Shown one piece after another: positions 25,041 through 33,814 of a stretch of 64,000 nt of DNA. The notes under the pieces are model-generated. The model saw nothing but the letters and a program-made list of their open reading frames with translations. It was not told the origin of the DNA and did not search any database. How positions within the stretch are numbered: the stretch's first letter is position 1; each line of letters starts with the position of its first letter. The translations under genes were made by a program, and so were the position numbers. This DNA is from JAOPZW01 sp963806015 (GTDB taxonomy: Bacteria; Actinomycetota; Thermoleophilia; Solirubrobacterales; Solirubrobacteraceae): the NCBI GenBank assembly GCA_963806015.1, contig CAWDWM010000002.1, forward strand, positions 434,001 to 498,000. Direction: 5' to 3'.

Positions 25041-26165
25041 GTGAGCGCCGAGCCGATCCGGATCGTCGAGTACCTCGAGCCGGTCGTCGAGGCCGAGGCG
25101 CTCCCAGACGAGTTCTCGCCGTCGAGCCTGCGGCGCTCGCTGCTGACCCTCGGCGCGATCGTCCTCGTTGTCATCGCAGCGATCGTGCTCCTGCCGGGGC
25201 TGGGCTCGCTGCGCGAGCGCTTCGCCGGCGCACGACCGGAGTGGATCGCGTTCGCCGCGCTGCTGCAGCTGGGCTCCTGCGCGGGCTACGTGCTCGTCTT
25301 CCGCGGCGTCTTCTGCCGGCGGATGAGCTGGCGCACGAGCACCGAGATCGGGCTGTCGGAGCTGGCGGCCAACTCCGTGCTCTCGGTCGGCGGCGCGGGC
25401 GGTCTCGCGCTCGGCGCCTGGATCCTGCGCCGCGGCGGGCTACCGACCGCCTTCATCGCCCGGCGGACCGTCGCCTTCTTCCTGCTCACGAGCCTGGCCA
25501 ACGTCGGCTTCCTCGCCCTCGGCGGCATCGGCCTGGCCACCGGACTGCTGCACGGCTCGCCGACCATCGTCCTCGGGCTCGTCCCGGCCGTCGCGGCCGT
25601 AAGCGCCATCGCGCTGGCGCTGGCGGCGCGGTCGCTCGCCGCCCGACTGGCGCGACGCTCGATGCGCGCCCGGATGGTCGCCGCGGCCGAGGCCGTGGGC
25701 GAGGGCGTCGACGAGGCGCTCGGCCTGCTGCGGGCGCGCGACCTGTCGATCCTGGTCGGCGCCTCCGCGTACCTACTGTTCGACGTGGCCATGCTCGGCG
25801 TCTGCTTCAAGGCGTTCGGCAACGACGTCCCGCCCGCCGGCGTCCTGCTCGTCGCCTACCTGGTCGGGCAGCTCGGCAGCCTGATCCCGATCCCGGGCGG
25901 GATCGGCGGCGTCGACGGCGGCCTGATCGGCACGCTCGTGCTCTACGGCGTCGATCCCGCCGATGCCGCGGTGGCCGTCATCGCCTACCGCGGTCTGCTG
26001 CTCGCCATCCCGGCCATCCTCGGGCTCCCCGCGCTGGCCATCCTGCGCCGGCGCCTGGCCACCGAGGCCCATGACATCGCGGCCTGCGCCCCCGGCCAGT
26101 CCGTTGAGATCCTCGGCGTCGGCACCGTGCGCCTGACCGTGCCGGCGGCTCGCCCCAGCGGCTGA
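25041..26165 (+). CDS. Flippase-like membrane protein (YbhN / LPG synthase TM family)
   Basis: 374 residues from GTG 25041, with about eight membrane segments. The family signature near residue 275 is LIPIPGGIGGVDGGLIGTLV, and SELAANSVLSVGGAGGLAL is the matching N-terminal block. These proteins resemble the lipid-moving half of lysyl-phosphatidylglycerol synthases; here there is no aminoacyl-transferase domain. It is followed 20 bases later by a glycosyltransferase-like membrane protein, a frequent partner. Confidence 0.87.
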   Translation: MSAEPIRIVEYLEPVVEAEALPDEFSPSSLRRSLLTLGAIVLVVIAAIVLLPGLGSLRERFAGARPEWIAFAALLQLGSCAGYVLVFRGVFCRRMSWRTSTEIGLSELAANSVLSVGGAGGLALGAWILRRGGLPTAFIARRTVAFFLLTSLANVGFLALGGIGLATGLLHGSPTIVLGLVPAVAAVSAIALALAARSLAARLARRSMRARMVAAAEAVGEGVDEALGLLRARDLSILVGASAYLLFDVAMLGVCFKAFGNDVPPAGVLLVAYLVGQLGSLIPIPGGIGGVDGGLIGTLVLYGVDPADAAVAVIAYRGLLLAIPAILGLPALAILRRRLATEAHDIAACAPGQSVEILGVGTVRLTVPAARPSG

Positions 26166-26185
26166 CGGAGTACAACCAGTCGGCG

Positions 26186-27589
26186 ATGGCGTCGACGGTC
26201 CGCACCGCTCGTCCGCTGGCTGCCAATCGGGCCCTCGGCCGCGCGGCGCTGTGCGGTGGATGCGTGGCCCTCGCGGTGGCGTCGCTGGCGCTTCCGTCCG
26301 CCCCGTCCTACGACCCCTGGGCCTGGCTGGTCTTCGGCAAGGAGATCGCCACGCCGGGGTTCGGCTTCAGCACCGTCGCGCATACCGGGTGGAAGCCGCT
26401 CGCGGTGCTCTTCACCGCGCCGCTGGCGCTCGCCGGCCCTGCCGCGCCGAGCCTCTGGCTCGTGGTGGTGCGCGTCGCCGGCCTCGCGGCCCTGGTGCTG
26501 GCCTTCCGGCTGGCGGCACGAGCAGGCGGGCGGATCGCCGGGGTACTCGCGGCGCTCATGCTCCTCGCCGGCTCGGAGTGGCTGCGCTACCTGTCGGCGG
26601 GCAATGTCGAGCCGGTGGTCGTGGCCCTGATGCTCGGCGCGGTCGAGCTGCACCTCAGCGCCCGCCGCGGGGGCGCGTTCCTCCTCGTCGCGCTGGCGGG
26701 CCTGGCCCGCCCCGAGGTGTGGCTGCTCGTCATCGCCTATGCCACCTACGTCCTGCTGAGCGAGCGGCGCTGGTGGCCGCTGGTGCTCGGCGTCCCGGGC
26801 ATGTTCGCCCTCTGGATCGTGCCCGACTGGCTGGGCTCGGGCGATCTCCTGCACACCTTCCACCTGGCCCGGATCAGCGCCGAGCCGCGCAGCCTGCAGG
26901 GCACGGGGGATCCGGCGCTGGAGCTCCTGCGCGGCGCTGCCGGCATCCAGGCCGCGCCCGTGTGGATCGGTGCGCTGTGCGGCGTGGCCTGGGGCTGGCG
27001 CGCACGCGATCGCACCGTGGCCGCGCTCGCTCTTGTCGCCGCGGCCTGGGTGCTGCCCACGGTCGCCGGCACGGCGATGGGCTACCCGGCGGTCCCCCGC
27101 TACCTCGTCGTTCCCGCGGCCATCGCGGGCGTGCTCGCCGGGATCGGGGTGGTCGCGGTCACGCGGCTGGCGTCTGGTTCGCGCGGCCGCGCTGCGCTGG
27201 CGGCGGCCCTGGTGGCCGTCTGCGCCCCGTTCGCCGTCTCACGCGCGATCGGTCTCGGGCACCAGGCCGCGGGATCGAAGGCCCGGGCCGACGAGGTCTC
27301 CGCGCTGTGGCGCGCGGTCGATCAGGCCCGGGGCGTGGCTCCCGTCGCGCGGCTGCACCCGGTCATCCAGCCCAGTGGCATGGCCAACGGCCTGGCCTGG
27401 AAGCTCGAGCTCCCGCTGGACCACGTCGCGGCGTGGTTCTCGCCGACGGCCCGCGTCGCGTTCATCGCCGGCGACGATCGCCCCGTCATCGCGCGGCTGC
27501 GGCGCCGCAACGCAACGGCGGTGCGCATCGCGGCCGCGCCCCCGTGGCACGTGCTGCTGGTGCGGTGGAGTTCGCGGCCGACACGGTGA
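26186..27589 (+). CDS. Polytopic membrane protein, GT-C glycosyltransferase-like
   Basis: 467 residues with ten or so membrane segments (for example LWLVVVRVAGLAALVLAF, GAFLLVALAGLARPEVWLL). The short acidic loop after the first helix (SYDPWAWLVFGKEIA) and the repeated small hydrophobic helices are typical of GT-C sugar transferases that use lipid-linked sugars. A C-terminal soluble tail has VARLHPVIQPSGMANGLAW. Catalytic residues cannot be assigned. It probably works with the flippase-like protein upstream in making a cell-surface glycan. Confidence 0.7.
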   Translation: MASTVRTARPLAANRALGRAALCGGCVALAVASLALPSAPSYDPWAWLVFGKEIATPGFGFSTVAHTGWKPLAVLFTAPLALAGPAAPSLWLVVVRVAGLAALVLAFRLAARAGGRIAGVLAALMLLAGSEWLRYLSAGNVEPVVVALMLGAVELHLSARRGGAFLLVALAGLARPEVWLLVIAYATYVLLSERRWWPLVLGVPGMFALWIVPDWLGSGDLLHTFHLARISAEPRSLQGTGDPALELLRGAAGIQAAPVWIGALCGVAWGWRARDRTVAALALVAAAWVLPTVAGTAMGYPAVPRYLVVPAAIAGVLAGIGVVAVTRLASGSRGRAALAAALVAVCAPFAVSRAIGLGHQAAGSKARADEVSALWRAVDQARGVAPVARLHPVIQPSGMANGLAWKLELPLDHVAAWFSPTARVAFIAGDDRPVIARLRRRNATAVRIAAAPPWHVLLVRWSSRPTR

Positions 27590-27599
27590 GTCGGGGCGC

Positions 27600-27842
27600 T
27601 CAGAGCCCGTCGACGACGCGCTTGGCCTCGACGAGCGACAGCCCGGTGAGCTGGCGAAGACGGCTGATGGCCTGCATCTCCTTGCCGCCGCGGGCGAGCT
27701 CGAGCACCTCAGCCGGGACGCCGCCGTCCGTCGGGCCGGTCGCGCCCGGGAACGGCGGGCACTCGAGCCCCAGGTGCTCGGAGATCAGCGCGAGCTGTGC
27801 TTCGATCGCGCCGAAACGCCGTGCCAGTGCCGCATCGTCCAT
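27600..27842 (-). CDS. Short protein with a ribosomal L7/L12 C-terminal-like domain
   Basis: 80 residues. An N-terminal helix (ALARRFGAIEAQLALISEHL) precedes the segment MQAISRLRQLTGLSLVEAKR, which matches the helix-turn of the L7/L12 C-terminal domain that contacts translation factors. Standalone proteins of this kind occur widely and are not ribosomal subunits. ATG 27842 is chosen; an upstream extension would run into the divergent gene's promoter. Confidence 0.75.
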   Translation of the reverse strand: MDDAALARRFGAIEAQLALISEHLGLECPPFPGATGPTDGGVPAEVLELARGGKEMQAISRLRQLTGLSLVEAKRVVDGL

Positions 27843-27922
27843 CGGCCCGATGCTACCGGCCGTCGCCGGTCTCGTAGACGTTGGGCTCGGGCACGTGTAC
27901 GTTCGATCGACCGAGGCAGCCG

Positions 27923-28366
27923 ATGGCATCCTCAGACCCCATCCGGATCCTCCTCGTGGCGAACCGAACCGCCTCGACGGCGCAGCTCCTTGAGGAGGTG
28001 GCCCGGCGTGCGCAGGCCGGGCCGTGCGCCTTCTCCCTCCTCATCCCGGACGCCTCCAGCCGCAAGGCGGCCGACTGGACGATGGAGGTCGCGATCCCGC
28101 TCCTGGAGCGCGCGGCGCAGGGCAAGGTCGAGGCACTCGTCGGTGGACCCGATCCGTTCACCGCCGTGGGCCGCGCGGTGCACGAGGGCGATTTCGACGA
28201 GATCATCGTCTCCACCCTGCCGCCGAAGCGGTCGTGGTGGCTGCGGCGCGATCTCATCAGCCGCGTGGAAGGCCTCGGGCTGCCCGTGACCGCCGTCGTC
28301 CCCGGACAGAAGTCGCTGGTCGGGGCCGGCGGCAACAAGATGCGCGCCCTCGTCGGCGGCGGATAG
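27923..28366 (+). CDS. Rossmann-like protein, universal-stress-type fold
   Basis: 147 residues starting IRILLVANRTASTAQLLEEV, with an alternating strand/helix pattern (CAFSLLIPDASSRKAADWTM, VEALVGGPDPFTAVGRAV, FDEIIVSTLPP). It resembles a widespread actinobacterial family related to universal stress proteins. No ATP-binding glycine loop of the classical UspA type can be pointed out. ATG 27923 is preceded by a divergent promoter region of 80 bases shared with the L7/L12-like gene. Confidence 0.72.
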   Translation: MASSDPIRILLVANRTASTAQLLEEVARRAQAGPCAFSLLIPDASSRKAADWTMEVAIPLLERAAQGKVEALVGGPDPFTAVGRAVHEGDFDEIIVSTLPPKRSWWLRRDLISRVEGLGLPVTAVVPGQKSLVGAGGNKMRALVGGG

Positions 28367-28380
28367 CCGGCGCGCAGTGC

Positions 28381-29811
28381 TCACGCTGCCGCCTCGCGCG
28401 CCGGCAGGAGCCGCGTGAGCACGGCGACGGCCGCCCCGAGCAGCGCGAGCTGGATGAGGCTGACCTCGAACGCGTGCCCGAAGCCGCCGTCGAGAGCGCC
28501 GAAGAAGATGACGCCGGTGACGGCGACGCCGAGGGCGTTGCCCACCTGCTGCATCGTCGACAGCGCGCCGGCCGCCGCGCCCGCGTTCTCGGGCTTCAGG
28601 TTGCCCAGCACCGTCGACGTCAGCGGCGTGATGACGAGGCCCATGCCGGCACCCTCCAGGAGCATGCCCGGCACGAGCAGCGCGATGGAGCCGCCGACGC
28701 CGATGTCGGCCACGCTGAGCGCCAGCAGGCCGTGCCCGGCGGCGAGGACGAGGCCGCCGATGGCCGGCAGTCGCCGGCCCAGGCGCGGGGTCAGGCCCGG
28801 GGCGTAGGCCGATGCCACCAGGTAGGCCGCGGCCAGGATCGTGAAGACCAGGCCGGCCTGCAGCGCGTCCAGCCCGCGGCCCTGCTGCAGGTAGAGCGCG
28901 AGCACGAGGAAGTACGAGGCCATGGTCGAGAAGAACACGAGCTGGGTCACGAGGCCCGCGCTGAACGCGCGCTCGCGGAACAGCGCGGGATCCAGCAGCG
29001 GCGCGCCGCCGCGGCGGCTCAGGCGGCGCTGGTGCGCGGCGAACAGGCCCAGGATCACCGGGGCCGCGCCCAGGCACAGCCACGTCCATGCGGGCCAGTC
29101 GTGCTGGCGACCCTCGACGAGCGGCAGGACGATGTCGACGAGGCCGAGTGTGATCAGCGCGGTCCCCACGAGGTCAAGACGGCGGGCGCCTTCGACGCGC
29201 GATTCGGGCACCGTGCGTGCGACGACCATCAGCGCGACGAGGCCGACCGGGACGTTGATGAGGAAGCAGCTGCGCCAGCCGAGGCTGGCGATGTCGGCCT
29301 GCACGAGGACGCCGCCGATGAGCTGGCCGCCGACGGCGGCGAAGCCGAGGACGATGCCGTAGATGCTGATCGCGCGGACGCGTTCGGGACCGCTGTAGAC
29401 GACGCCGATGATCGACAGCACCTGCGGGCTGAGCAGCGCGGCCGCCAGTCCCTGGATCAGGCGCGCACCGACGAGCACGGCGGGGCTCGGCGCAAGGCCG
29501 CAGGCCGCCGAGGCCAGCGTGAACGCGGCCAGGCCGAGGGAGAACATGCGCCGCCGGCCGAGCTGGTCGCCCAGCCGTCCGGCGGTGATGAGGAAGGTCG
29601 CGAAGGTCAGGCCGTAGCCGGCGATCACCCATTCGATGGCGCCGGTGCCCGCGTGCAGGTCGGCCTGCATCGCGGGCATGGCCACGTTGACGATGAAGAA
29701 GTCCAGGACGACCATGAAGGTGCCGGTCAGGACGACCGCCAGGGTCGCCCAGGGGTGCGACGCCGCGCGGGCCGTCCAGGGCAGGGGAGGTGCGAGTTCG
29801 TTGGCGCTCAT
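28381..29811 (-). CDS. MFS drug exporter, DHA2 (14-segment) type
   Basis: 476 residues with fourteen membrane segments. Motif A is GRLGDQLGRRRMF, motif D1 begins the first segment (VVLTGTFMVVLDFFIVNVAM), and motif C-like GFAAVGGQLIGGVL is in segment five. This is the EmrB/QacA group, proton-driven export of drugs or lipids. No regulator is adjacent on the same strand; the divergent gene is an enolase-superfamily protein. Confidence 0.92.
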   Translation of the reverse strand: MSANELAPPLPWTARAASHPWATLAVVLTGTFMVVLDFFIVNVAMPAMQADLHAGTGAIEWVIAGYGLTFATFLITAGRLGDQLGRRRMFSLGLAAFTLASAACGLAPSPAVLVGARLIQGLAAALLSPQVLSIIGVVYSGPERVRAISIYGIVLGFAAVGGQLIGGVLVQADIASLGWRSCFLINVPVGLVALMVVARTVPESRVEGARRLDLVGTALITLGLVDIVLPLVEGRQHDWPAWTWLCLGAAPVILGLFAAHQRRLSRRGGAPLLDPALFRERAFSAGLVTQLVFFSTMASYFLVLALYLQQGRGLDALQAGLVFTILAAAYLVASAYAPGLTPRLGRRLPAIGGLVLAAGHGLLALSVADIGVGGSIALLVPGMLLEGAGMGLVITPLTSTVLGNLKPENAGAAAGALSTMQQVGNALGVAVTGVIFFGALDGGFGHAFEVSLIQLALLGAAVAVLTRLLPAREAAA

Positions 29812-29892
29812 GATGCGCACGACGGTGCCAGGGCACCGGGGGCGCGTCGATTACCCGCCAGGTAAGCGCGCGCTGCATAGAGTCCGCGCCCT

Positions 29893-30945
29893 ATGAGCCT
29901 GTTCGAAGAGCGCCTCGCCGACCTGCCGCTGCGCATCGACGGCTACGCACTCGAGGGCCTGACGCGCGACGTCTCGTCGGCCTTCACCCGCGCGTCGACC
30001 GTCATCCGCATGCACGGCGCCGGCGAGGAGGGCCTCGGCGAAGACGTCACCTACGACGCCCGCGACCACGAGGTACTGCAGGCGGCCGGGCCCATCCTGC
30101 CCCTGGCCGGCGAGTGGACGCTGGGCTCTTTCTGCGACCACGTCGAGGCGCTCGACCTGTGGCCTGCTCCGCCCCGGCGCGAGGCCTCGCGGCTGTACCG
30201 CGTGTGGGCCTATGAGTCGGCGGCGCTCGACCTCGCGCTGCGCCAGGCGGGCACGTCGCTGCACGCTGCGGCGGGCCGCGAGTCGCGCCCGGTGCGCTTC
30301 GTCGTCTCGCTGCGCCTGGGCGAGCCGCCGACCCTCGACCCCGTGATCGAGCGCCTGGAGCGCTACCCGTCGCTGCGCTTCAAGCTCGACCCCACCACCG
30401 AGTGGACGCCTGAGATCATCGCCCGCCTGGCGGCCACCGGCGCGGTCGACTCGGTCGACTTCAAGGGCCAATACGTCGGAACGATCGTTGACCAGGCCGC
30501 CGATCCCGTCCTCTACCGGCGGGTGGTCGAGGCCTTCCCCGACGCGTGGATCGAGGACCCGAAGCTCACCGAGGAGACCGACGCGATCCTCCTCCCCCAT
30601 CGCGACCGCATCACCTGGGACGCGCCCATCCACGGGGTCGCGGACATCGAGGCCCTCCCCTTCCCGCCGCGGATGGTCAACGTCAAGCCGTCGCGCCTGG
30701 GCACGCTGCGCTCGCTGTTCGGCGCCTACGAGTACTGCGCGACCCGCGACATCGGGATGTACGGCGGCGGGCAGTTCGAGCTCGGCCCCGGCCGCGGCCA
30801 CATCCAGTACCTGGCATCGGTCTTTCACCCCGACACCCCCAACGACGTGGCGCCCGGCGGCTACAACGCCCCCGACGCGCCGGCAGGGCTGCCGGACAGC
30901 CCGCTGGCGTCGATGGCGCACAGCACGGGCTTTCGCTGGGGGTAG
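29893..30945 (+). CDS. Enolase-superfamily protein (mandelate racemase-like)
   Basis: 350 residues. The C-terminal half has the barrel pattern LRFKLDPTTEWTPEIIARL, VDSVDFKGQYVG, WIEDPKL and ITWDAPIHG, then VNVKPSRLGTLRSLFGAYEY. Acidic residues at the strand ends are in metal-binding positions. The N-terminal capping domain is short and unusual (LRIDGYALEGLTRDVSSAF). The reaction cannot be assigned; members abstract a proton next to a carboxylate. Confidence 0.75.
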   Translation: MSLFEERLADLPLRIDGYALEGLTRDVSSAFTRASTVIRMHGAGEEGLGEDVTYDARDHEVLQAAGPILPLAGEWTLGSFCDHVEALDLWPAPPRREASRLYRVWAYESAALDLALRQAGTSLHAAAGRESRPVRFVVSLRLGEPPTLDPVIERLERYPSLRFKLDPTTEWTPEIIARLAATGAVDSVDFKGQYVGTIVDQAADPVLYRRVVEAFPDAWIEDPKLTEETDAILLPHRDRITWDAPIHGVADIEALPFPPRMVNVKPSRLGTLRSLFGAYEYCATRDIGMYGGGQFELGPGRGHIQYLASVFHPDTPNDVAPGGYNAPDAPAGLPDSPLASMAHSTGFRWG

Positions 30946-30958
30946 CTCCTATACGTAT

Positions 30959-30986
30959 GTCGGTTGCCGACCTGTCGATGATCGAC
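30959..30986. promoter_or_regulatory. Palindromic elements upstream of the PadR gene
   Basis: Two neighbouring inverted repeats, GTCGG-ttg-CCGAC (30959-30971) and GTCGAT-g-ATCGAC (30974-30986), sit 14 to 41 bases before the PadR start codon. A short palindrome ATACGTAT (30951-30958) precedes them. PadR regulators commonly bind such sites in their own promoter. Confidence 0.5.
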
Positions 30987-30999
30987 CTATCGTGGCGCC

Positions 31000-31329
31000 A
31001 TGGAATTCCGCATGCCCAGCTACTTCGCCCTGGCCACGCTCGTCGACGGCCCGCTGCACGGTTACGCCATCGTCCAGCGCGCCGCCGAGCTCTCCGACGG
31101 CCAGGTCCGCCTGTCGACCGGCACGCTGTACGCGCTGCTCGAGCGCGCGATCGACGAGGGGCTCGTCGTGGCCGGCGAGCCGTACCTCGAGGGCGGGCGC
31201 CGGCGCCGCGATTACACCCTGACCCAGATCGGCCGGGCCGAGCTCCAGGCCGAGGCGCAGCGGCTGGCGCACGCCGCGCGCACGGTCACGCGCCGGCTGC
31301 GCGTCAGCGCGACGGCGGTGACGCGATGA
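31000..31329 (+). CDS. PadR family transcriptional regulator
   Basis: 109 residues: the winged-helix PadR domain YFALATLVDGPLHGYAIVQR, with STGTLYALLERAIDEGLV and the beta-wing GGRRRRDYTLTQIGRAELQ, and a short C-terminal dimer helix. Its last four bases overlap the start of the following membrane-protein gene (ATGA). The pair is a common two-gene unit in actinobacteria in which the regulator controls the membrane protein. Confidence 0.92.
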   Translation: MEFRMPSYFALATLVDGPLHGYAIVQRAAELSDGQVRLSTGTLYALLERAIDEGLVVAGEPYLEGGRRRRDYTLTQIGRAELQAEAQRLAHAARTVTRRLRVSATAVTR

Positions 31330-32162
31330 GCGCCGAACGCATCGCCGAGCTCGCGCTGCTCTCCTATCCGCCGAGCGCGCGCGTCGCTCGCGGTGAGGAG
31401 ATGCTGGCCACCCTGCAGGACGCCAGCGCCGGCTCGCGCCGGCGCTTCGTCCGCGAGATCGCCGACCTCGTGCGCCTGGGCCTGCGCGCCCGCGGAGCGC
31501 AGACGGCGCGCGCCGGCGCGCGCCGGATCGTCGCCGACGGCCTGTGCCTCGCGGCGGTCTGGATCATGACGCTGGACGTCAGCACGCTGCTGTCACAGCG
31601 CGCCCGCGGCATGCACGACCCGCTGCTCTCGCTGCCATCGATCGCCGTGCTGACGGCCGTGCTCGCGATGGCGCTCATCGGCTATGACCGGCTCGCCGGG
31701 CCCGGGGCGCTGGTGTGGACCGCGCTGCGCCTCCCTGCGTTGTGGGACCACCACGCCGGGCTCGTCAACCTCGCGCCCGAGGTCCTTCCCATCGTCTGCT
31801 TCTGCGTCCTGCTGCTCGCTCCGCGACGCCGCGCCCCCGACCCCAGGCGCCTGGCGTGGCTGCTGGTGCCCGCCACCCTCGTCGCAGCGGCGGGGCCGCC
31901 TCTCGGCGAGTCCTCGCCGGTGCTGGTGGCCGCCGTCCTCCTCGCGGCGCTGCTCGTCGTCGTGGTGGCGTTCGCGCTGCTGCCGACGGACCCGCGCCTG
32001 GCGATCGCGGGCGCGATCTCGCTGAGCAATCTCGGGATCGCCGTCGTCGCCATCAACCACGACGGCTCGCTCGCCCCGCGGCTGTTCGTGGCCGCCGCCC
32101 CGCTGGTGCTCGCCGTCGCGATCACGCGGACACGGCGCCTGCTGCACAACGCGCCCCTCTAA
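31326..32162 (+). CDS. Membrane protein coupled to PadR
   Basis: 278 residues. About 75 cytoplasmic residues (IAELALLSYPPSARVARGEE, RRRFVREIADLVRLGLRAR) are followed by seven or so membrane segments (VLPIVCFCVLLLA, VLVAAVLLAALLVVVVAFAL). The N-terminal sequence resembles the cytoplasmic tails of the PadR-linked permease-like proteins. Function unknown. Translation is coupled to the PadR gene. Confidence 0.8.
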   Translation: MSAERIAELALLSYPPSARVARGEEMLATLQDASAGSRRRFVREIADLVRLGLRARGAQTARAGARRIVADGLCLAAVWIMTLDVSTLLSQRARGMHDPLLSLPSIAVLTAVLAMALIGYDRLAGPGALVWTALRLPALWDHHAGLVNLAPEVLPIVCFCVLLLAPRRRAPDPRRLAWLLVPATLVAAAGPPLGESSPVLVAAVLLAALLVVVVAFALLPTDPRLAIAGAISLSNLGIAVVAINHDGSLAPRLFVAAAPLVLAVAITRTRRLLHNAPL

Positions 32163-32207
32163 GGCCCCGCGCGGCTTTACCAACTCCGAACCTTTCCCTG
32201 GGCTTTG

Positions 32208-32269
32208 CCTGGGGGCTCGCTCGCGATGCTGCGTCTCGTTCGCTGATCGACCAACCCGAGCCCCCCAGG
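32208..32269 (+). promoter_or_regulatory. Possible hairpin overlapping a ribosome-binding site
   Basis: CCTGGGGGCTCG (32208-32219) can pair with CGAGCCCCCCAGG (32257-32269), differing by one G. The second arm includes AGG of the AGGAGG Shine-Dalgarno run at 32267-32272 of the following secreted-protein gene. Pairing would hide part of the ribosome site. It may also be chance in GC-rich DNA. Confidence 0.4.
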
Positions 32270-32278
32270 AGGCACACC

Positions 32279-32686
32279 ATGAGGACCAGCCTGACCATCG
32301 CAGCCGCCACCGCCGCACTGGCCGCGGGCGGCATCGCCGCCGCCGGCGCCGGGGCCACCGCGCCATCGGCGGTGAGCGCCGCCGCCACCAAGCACGTCGA
32401 GGGTCGCGTGACCGCGATCGACCGCTCGGCCCGCACCTTCACGGTCCGCGACGCCGAGCGCGGCACGCTCAAGGTCAAGGTCACCTCGACCACGAAGTTC
32501 GAGCGCGTCACCTTCACCGCCCTGCGCACCGGCACCCGCGTCGACGTCCGCGCCAAGCGCGTCGCCGGCGCCTGGAACGCCACCAAGGTCGAGCGCGGCA
32601 CGGCGAGCTCCACCACCCACGACGTCAATGACGACCACGGCGGTCGCCACGGCGGCGGGAACGACGACGGCACGGGCCACCACTAG
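32279..32686 (+). CDS. Secreted small beta-barrel protein, DUF5666-like
   Basis: 135 residues with a signal peptide (IAAATAALAAGGIAAAGAG). The mature part HVEGRVTAIDRSARTFTVRD, VKVTSTTKFERVTF and VDVRAKRVAGAWNATKVE is an OB-like repeat as in DUF5666 proteins. The tail is a His/Gly/Asp-rich tract (HDVNDDHGGRHGGGNDDG) that could bind metal. Strong AGGAGG ribosome site. It is first in a run with a two-component system and may be its target or sensor accessory. Confidence 0.78.
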   Translation: MRTSLTIAAATAALAAGGIAAAGAGATAPSAVSAAATKHVEGRVTAIDRSARTFTVRDAERGTLKVKVTSTTKFERVTFTALRTGTRVDVRAKRVAGAWNATKVERGTASSTTHDVNDDHGGRHGGGNDDGTGHH

Positions 32687-32688
32687 CC

Positions 32689-33057
32689 ATGCGGCTCCTG
32701 TTCCTCGCCGTCGCCGCGGCCGCGATCCTCACTGGAGGCGCGGCCGCGACGCTGGCCATCTCCGACCACTCGCTGGCCCTGGCGGGCTCGACGACGAGCG
32801 AGACGCCCGCCGTCGCCCCCGCCCGGACCACCGAGGACGCCGCGGCGCCCACCAAGGCGGCCCGTCGCGAGGATCGCGCCGGGCACCGCCATCGCGCGCG
32901 TCGCGGCCACAGCGCCGCGAGCCCTTCCGCGTCGGCCCCCGGCCCGAGCCCCGTTGACGACCGCGGCCGCGGCTCCGACGACAACAGTGGTCGCGGCGGC
33001 GACGACAGCGGCCACGGCGGTGGAGGCCATGGCCGCGACCACCCCGAAGACGACTGA
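32689..33057 (+). CDS. Small membrane-anchored disordered protein
   Basis: 122 residues: one N-terminal hydrophobic helix (LLFLAVAAAAILTGGAAATL), then AISDHSLALAGSTTS and a long disordered His/Arg/Asp/Gly tail. The helix, the following AIS-x-x-S-x-x-LA motif and the APARTT segment recur in the protein encoded at 35232, so the two look like paralogues on either side of the response regulator/kinase pair. Confidence 0.65.
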   Translation: MRLLFLAVAAAAILTGGAAATLAISDHSLALAGSTTSETPAVAPARTTEDAAAPTKAARREDRAGHRHRARRGHSAASPSASAPGPSPVDDRGRGSDDNSGRGGDDSGHGGGGHGRDHPEDD

Positions 33058-33097
33058 GCCGCCGCCCGCAGCGGCCGAGCCCTCCTACGATGAGGGC

Positions 33098-33814
33098 ATG
33101 AACGTCCAGCCGCGGATGGTGCTGCTCGTGGAAGACGAGGAGACGATCACAGTTCCGCTGACGGAAGCCCTCACTCGTGAGGGCTTCCGCACGGAGACGG
33201 CCGGCTCGCTCGCCGCCGGGCTCGAGATCGCCCGCAGCCAGCGTCCCGACCTGGTGCTTCTCGACGTCATGCTCCCCGACGGCTCGGGCTTCGACCTGCT
33301 GCGCGAGCTGCGCGCCGACCAGCGCATGCCGGTGATCATGCTCACCGCGCGCGGCGACGAGGCCGACCGGGTGCTGGGCCTCGAGCTGGGTGCCGACGAC
33401 TACGTCGTCAAGCCGTTCAGCGCGCGCGAGCTCGTCGCGCGCATCCGCGCGGTCCTGCGCCGCACCAGCGCCGTCGCGACCCCGGCGGCCGACGGCGTGC
33501 AGCAGATCGGGGCGATCGAGCTCGACCAGTCGGCGCGCACCGTGACCCTCGACGGCGAGCCGCTGGAGCTCACGCGCAAGGAGTTCGACCTGCTCGCCCT
33601 GCTCATGGGGAAGGCCGGCACCGTCGTCAGCCGCGAGCGGCTCATCGACGAGGTGTGGGACGTCAACTGGTTCGGGTCGACCAAGACGCTCGACGTCCAC
33701 GTCAGCGGGCTGCGCAAGAAGCTCGGGGACGACCCGTCCGACCCCCGCTACCTGCACACGGTGCGCGGCGTGGGGTTCCGCTTCACGCGCGCCGTGGAGC
33801 CCGACGCCTCATGA
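33098..33814 (+). CDS. Response regulator, OmpR family
   Basis: 238 residues. Receiver domain with VLLVEDEE, the phospho-acceptor D56 in LVLLDVMLPDGSG, and the K of YVVKPFSA; then a winged-helix effector domain (RKEFDLLALLMGKAGTVVSR, LDVHVSGLRKKLGDDP, YLHTVRGVGFRF). Activated by the kinase whose gene overlaps it (ATGA). It probably regulates this operon among other genes. Confidence 0.95.
   Translation: MNVQPRMVLLVEDEETITVPLTEALTREGFRTETAGSLAAGLEIARSQRPDLVLLDVMLPDGSGFDLLRELRADQRMPVIMLTARGDEADRVLGLELGADDYVVKPFSARELVARIRAVLRRTSAVATPAADGVQQIGAIELDQSARTVTLDGEPLELTRKEFDLLALLMGKAGTVVSRERLIDEVWDVNWFGSTKTLDVHVSGLRKKLGDDPSDPRYLHTVRGVGFRFTRAVEPDAS

Noticed and set aside
28024..29865. 613-codon plus-strand frame opposite the MFS exporter
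   Set aside because: The exporter has fourteen clear membrane segments; the antisense frame is charged low-complexity sequence.
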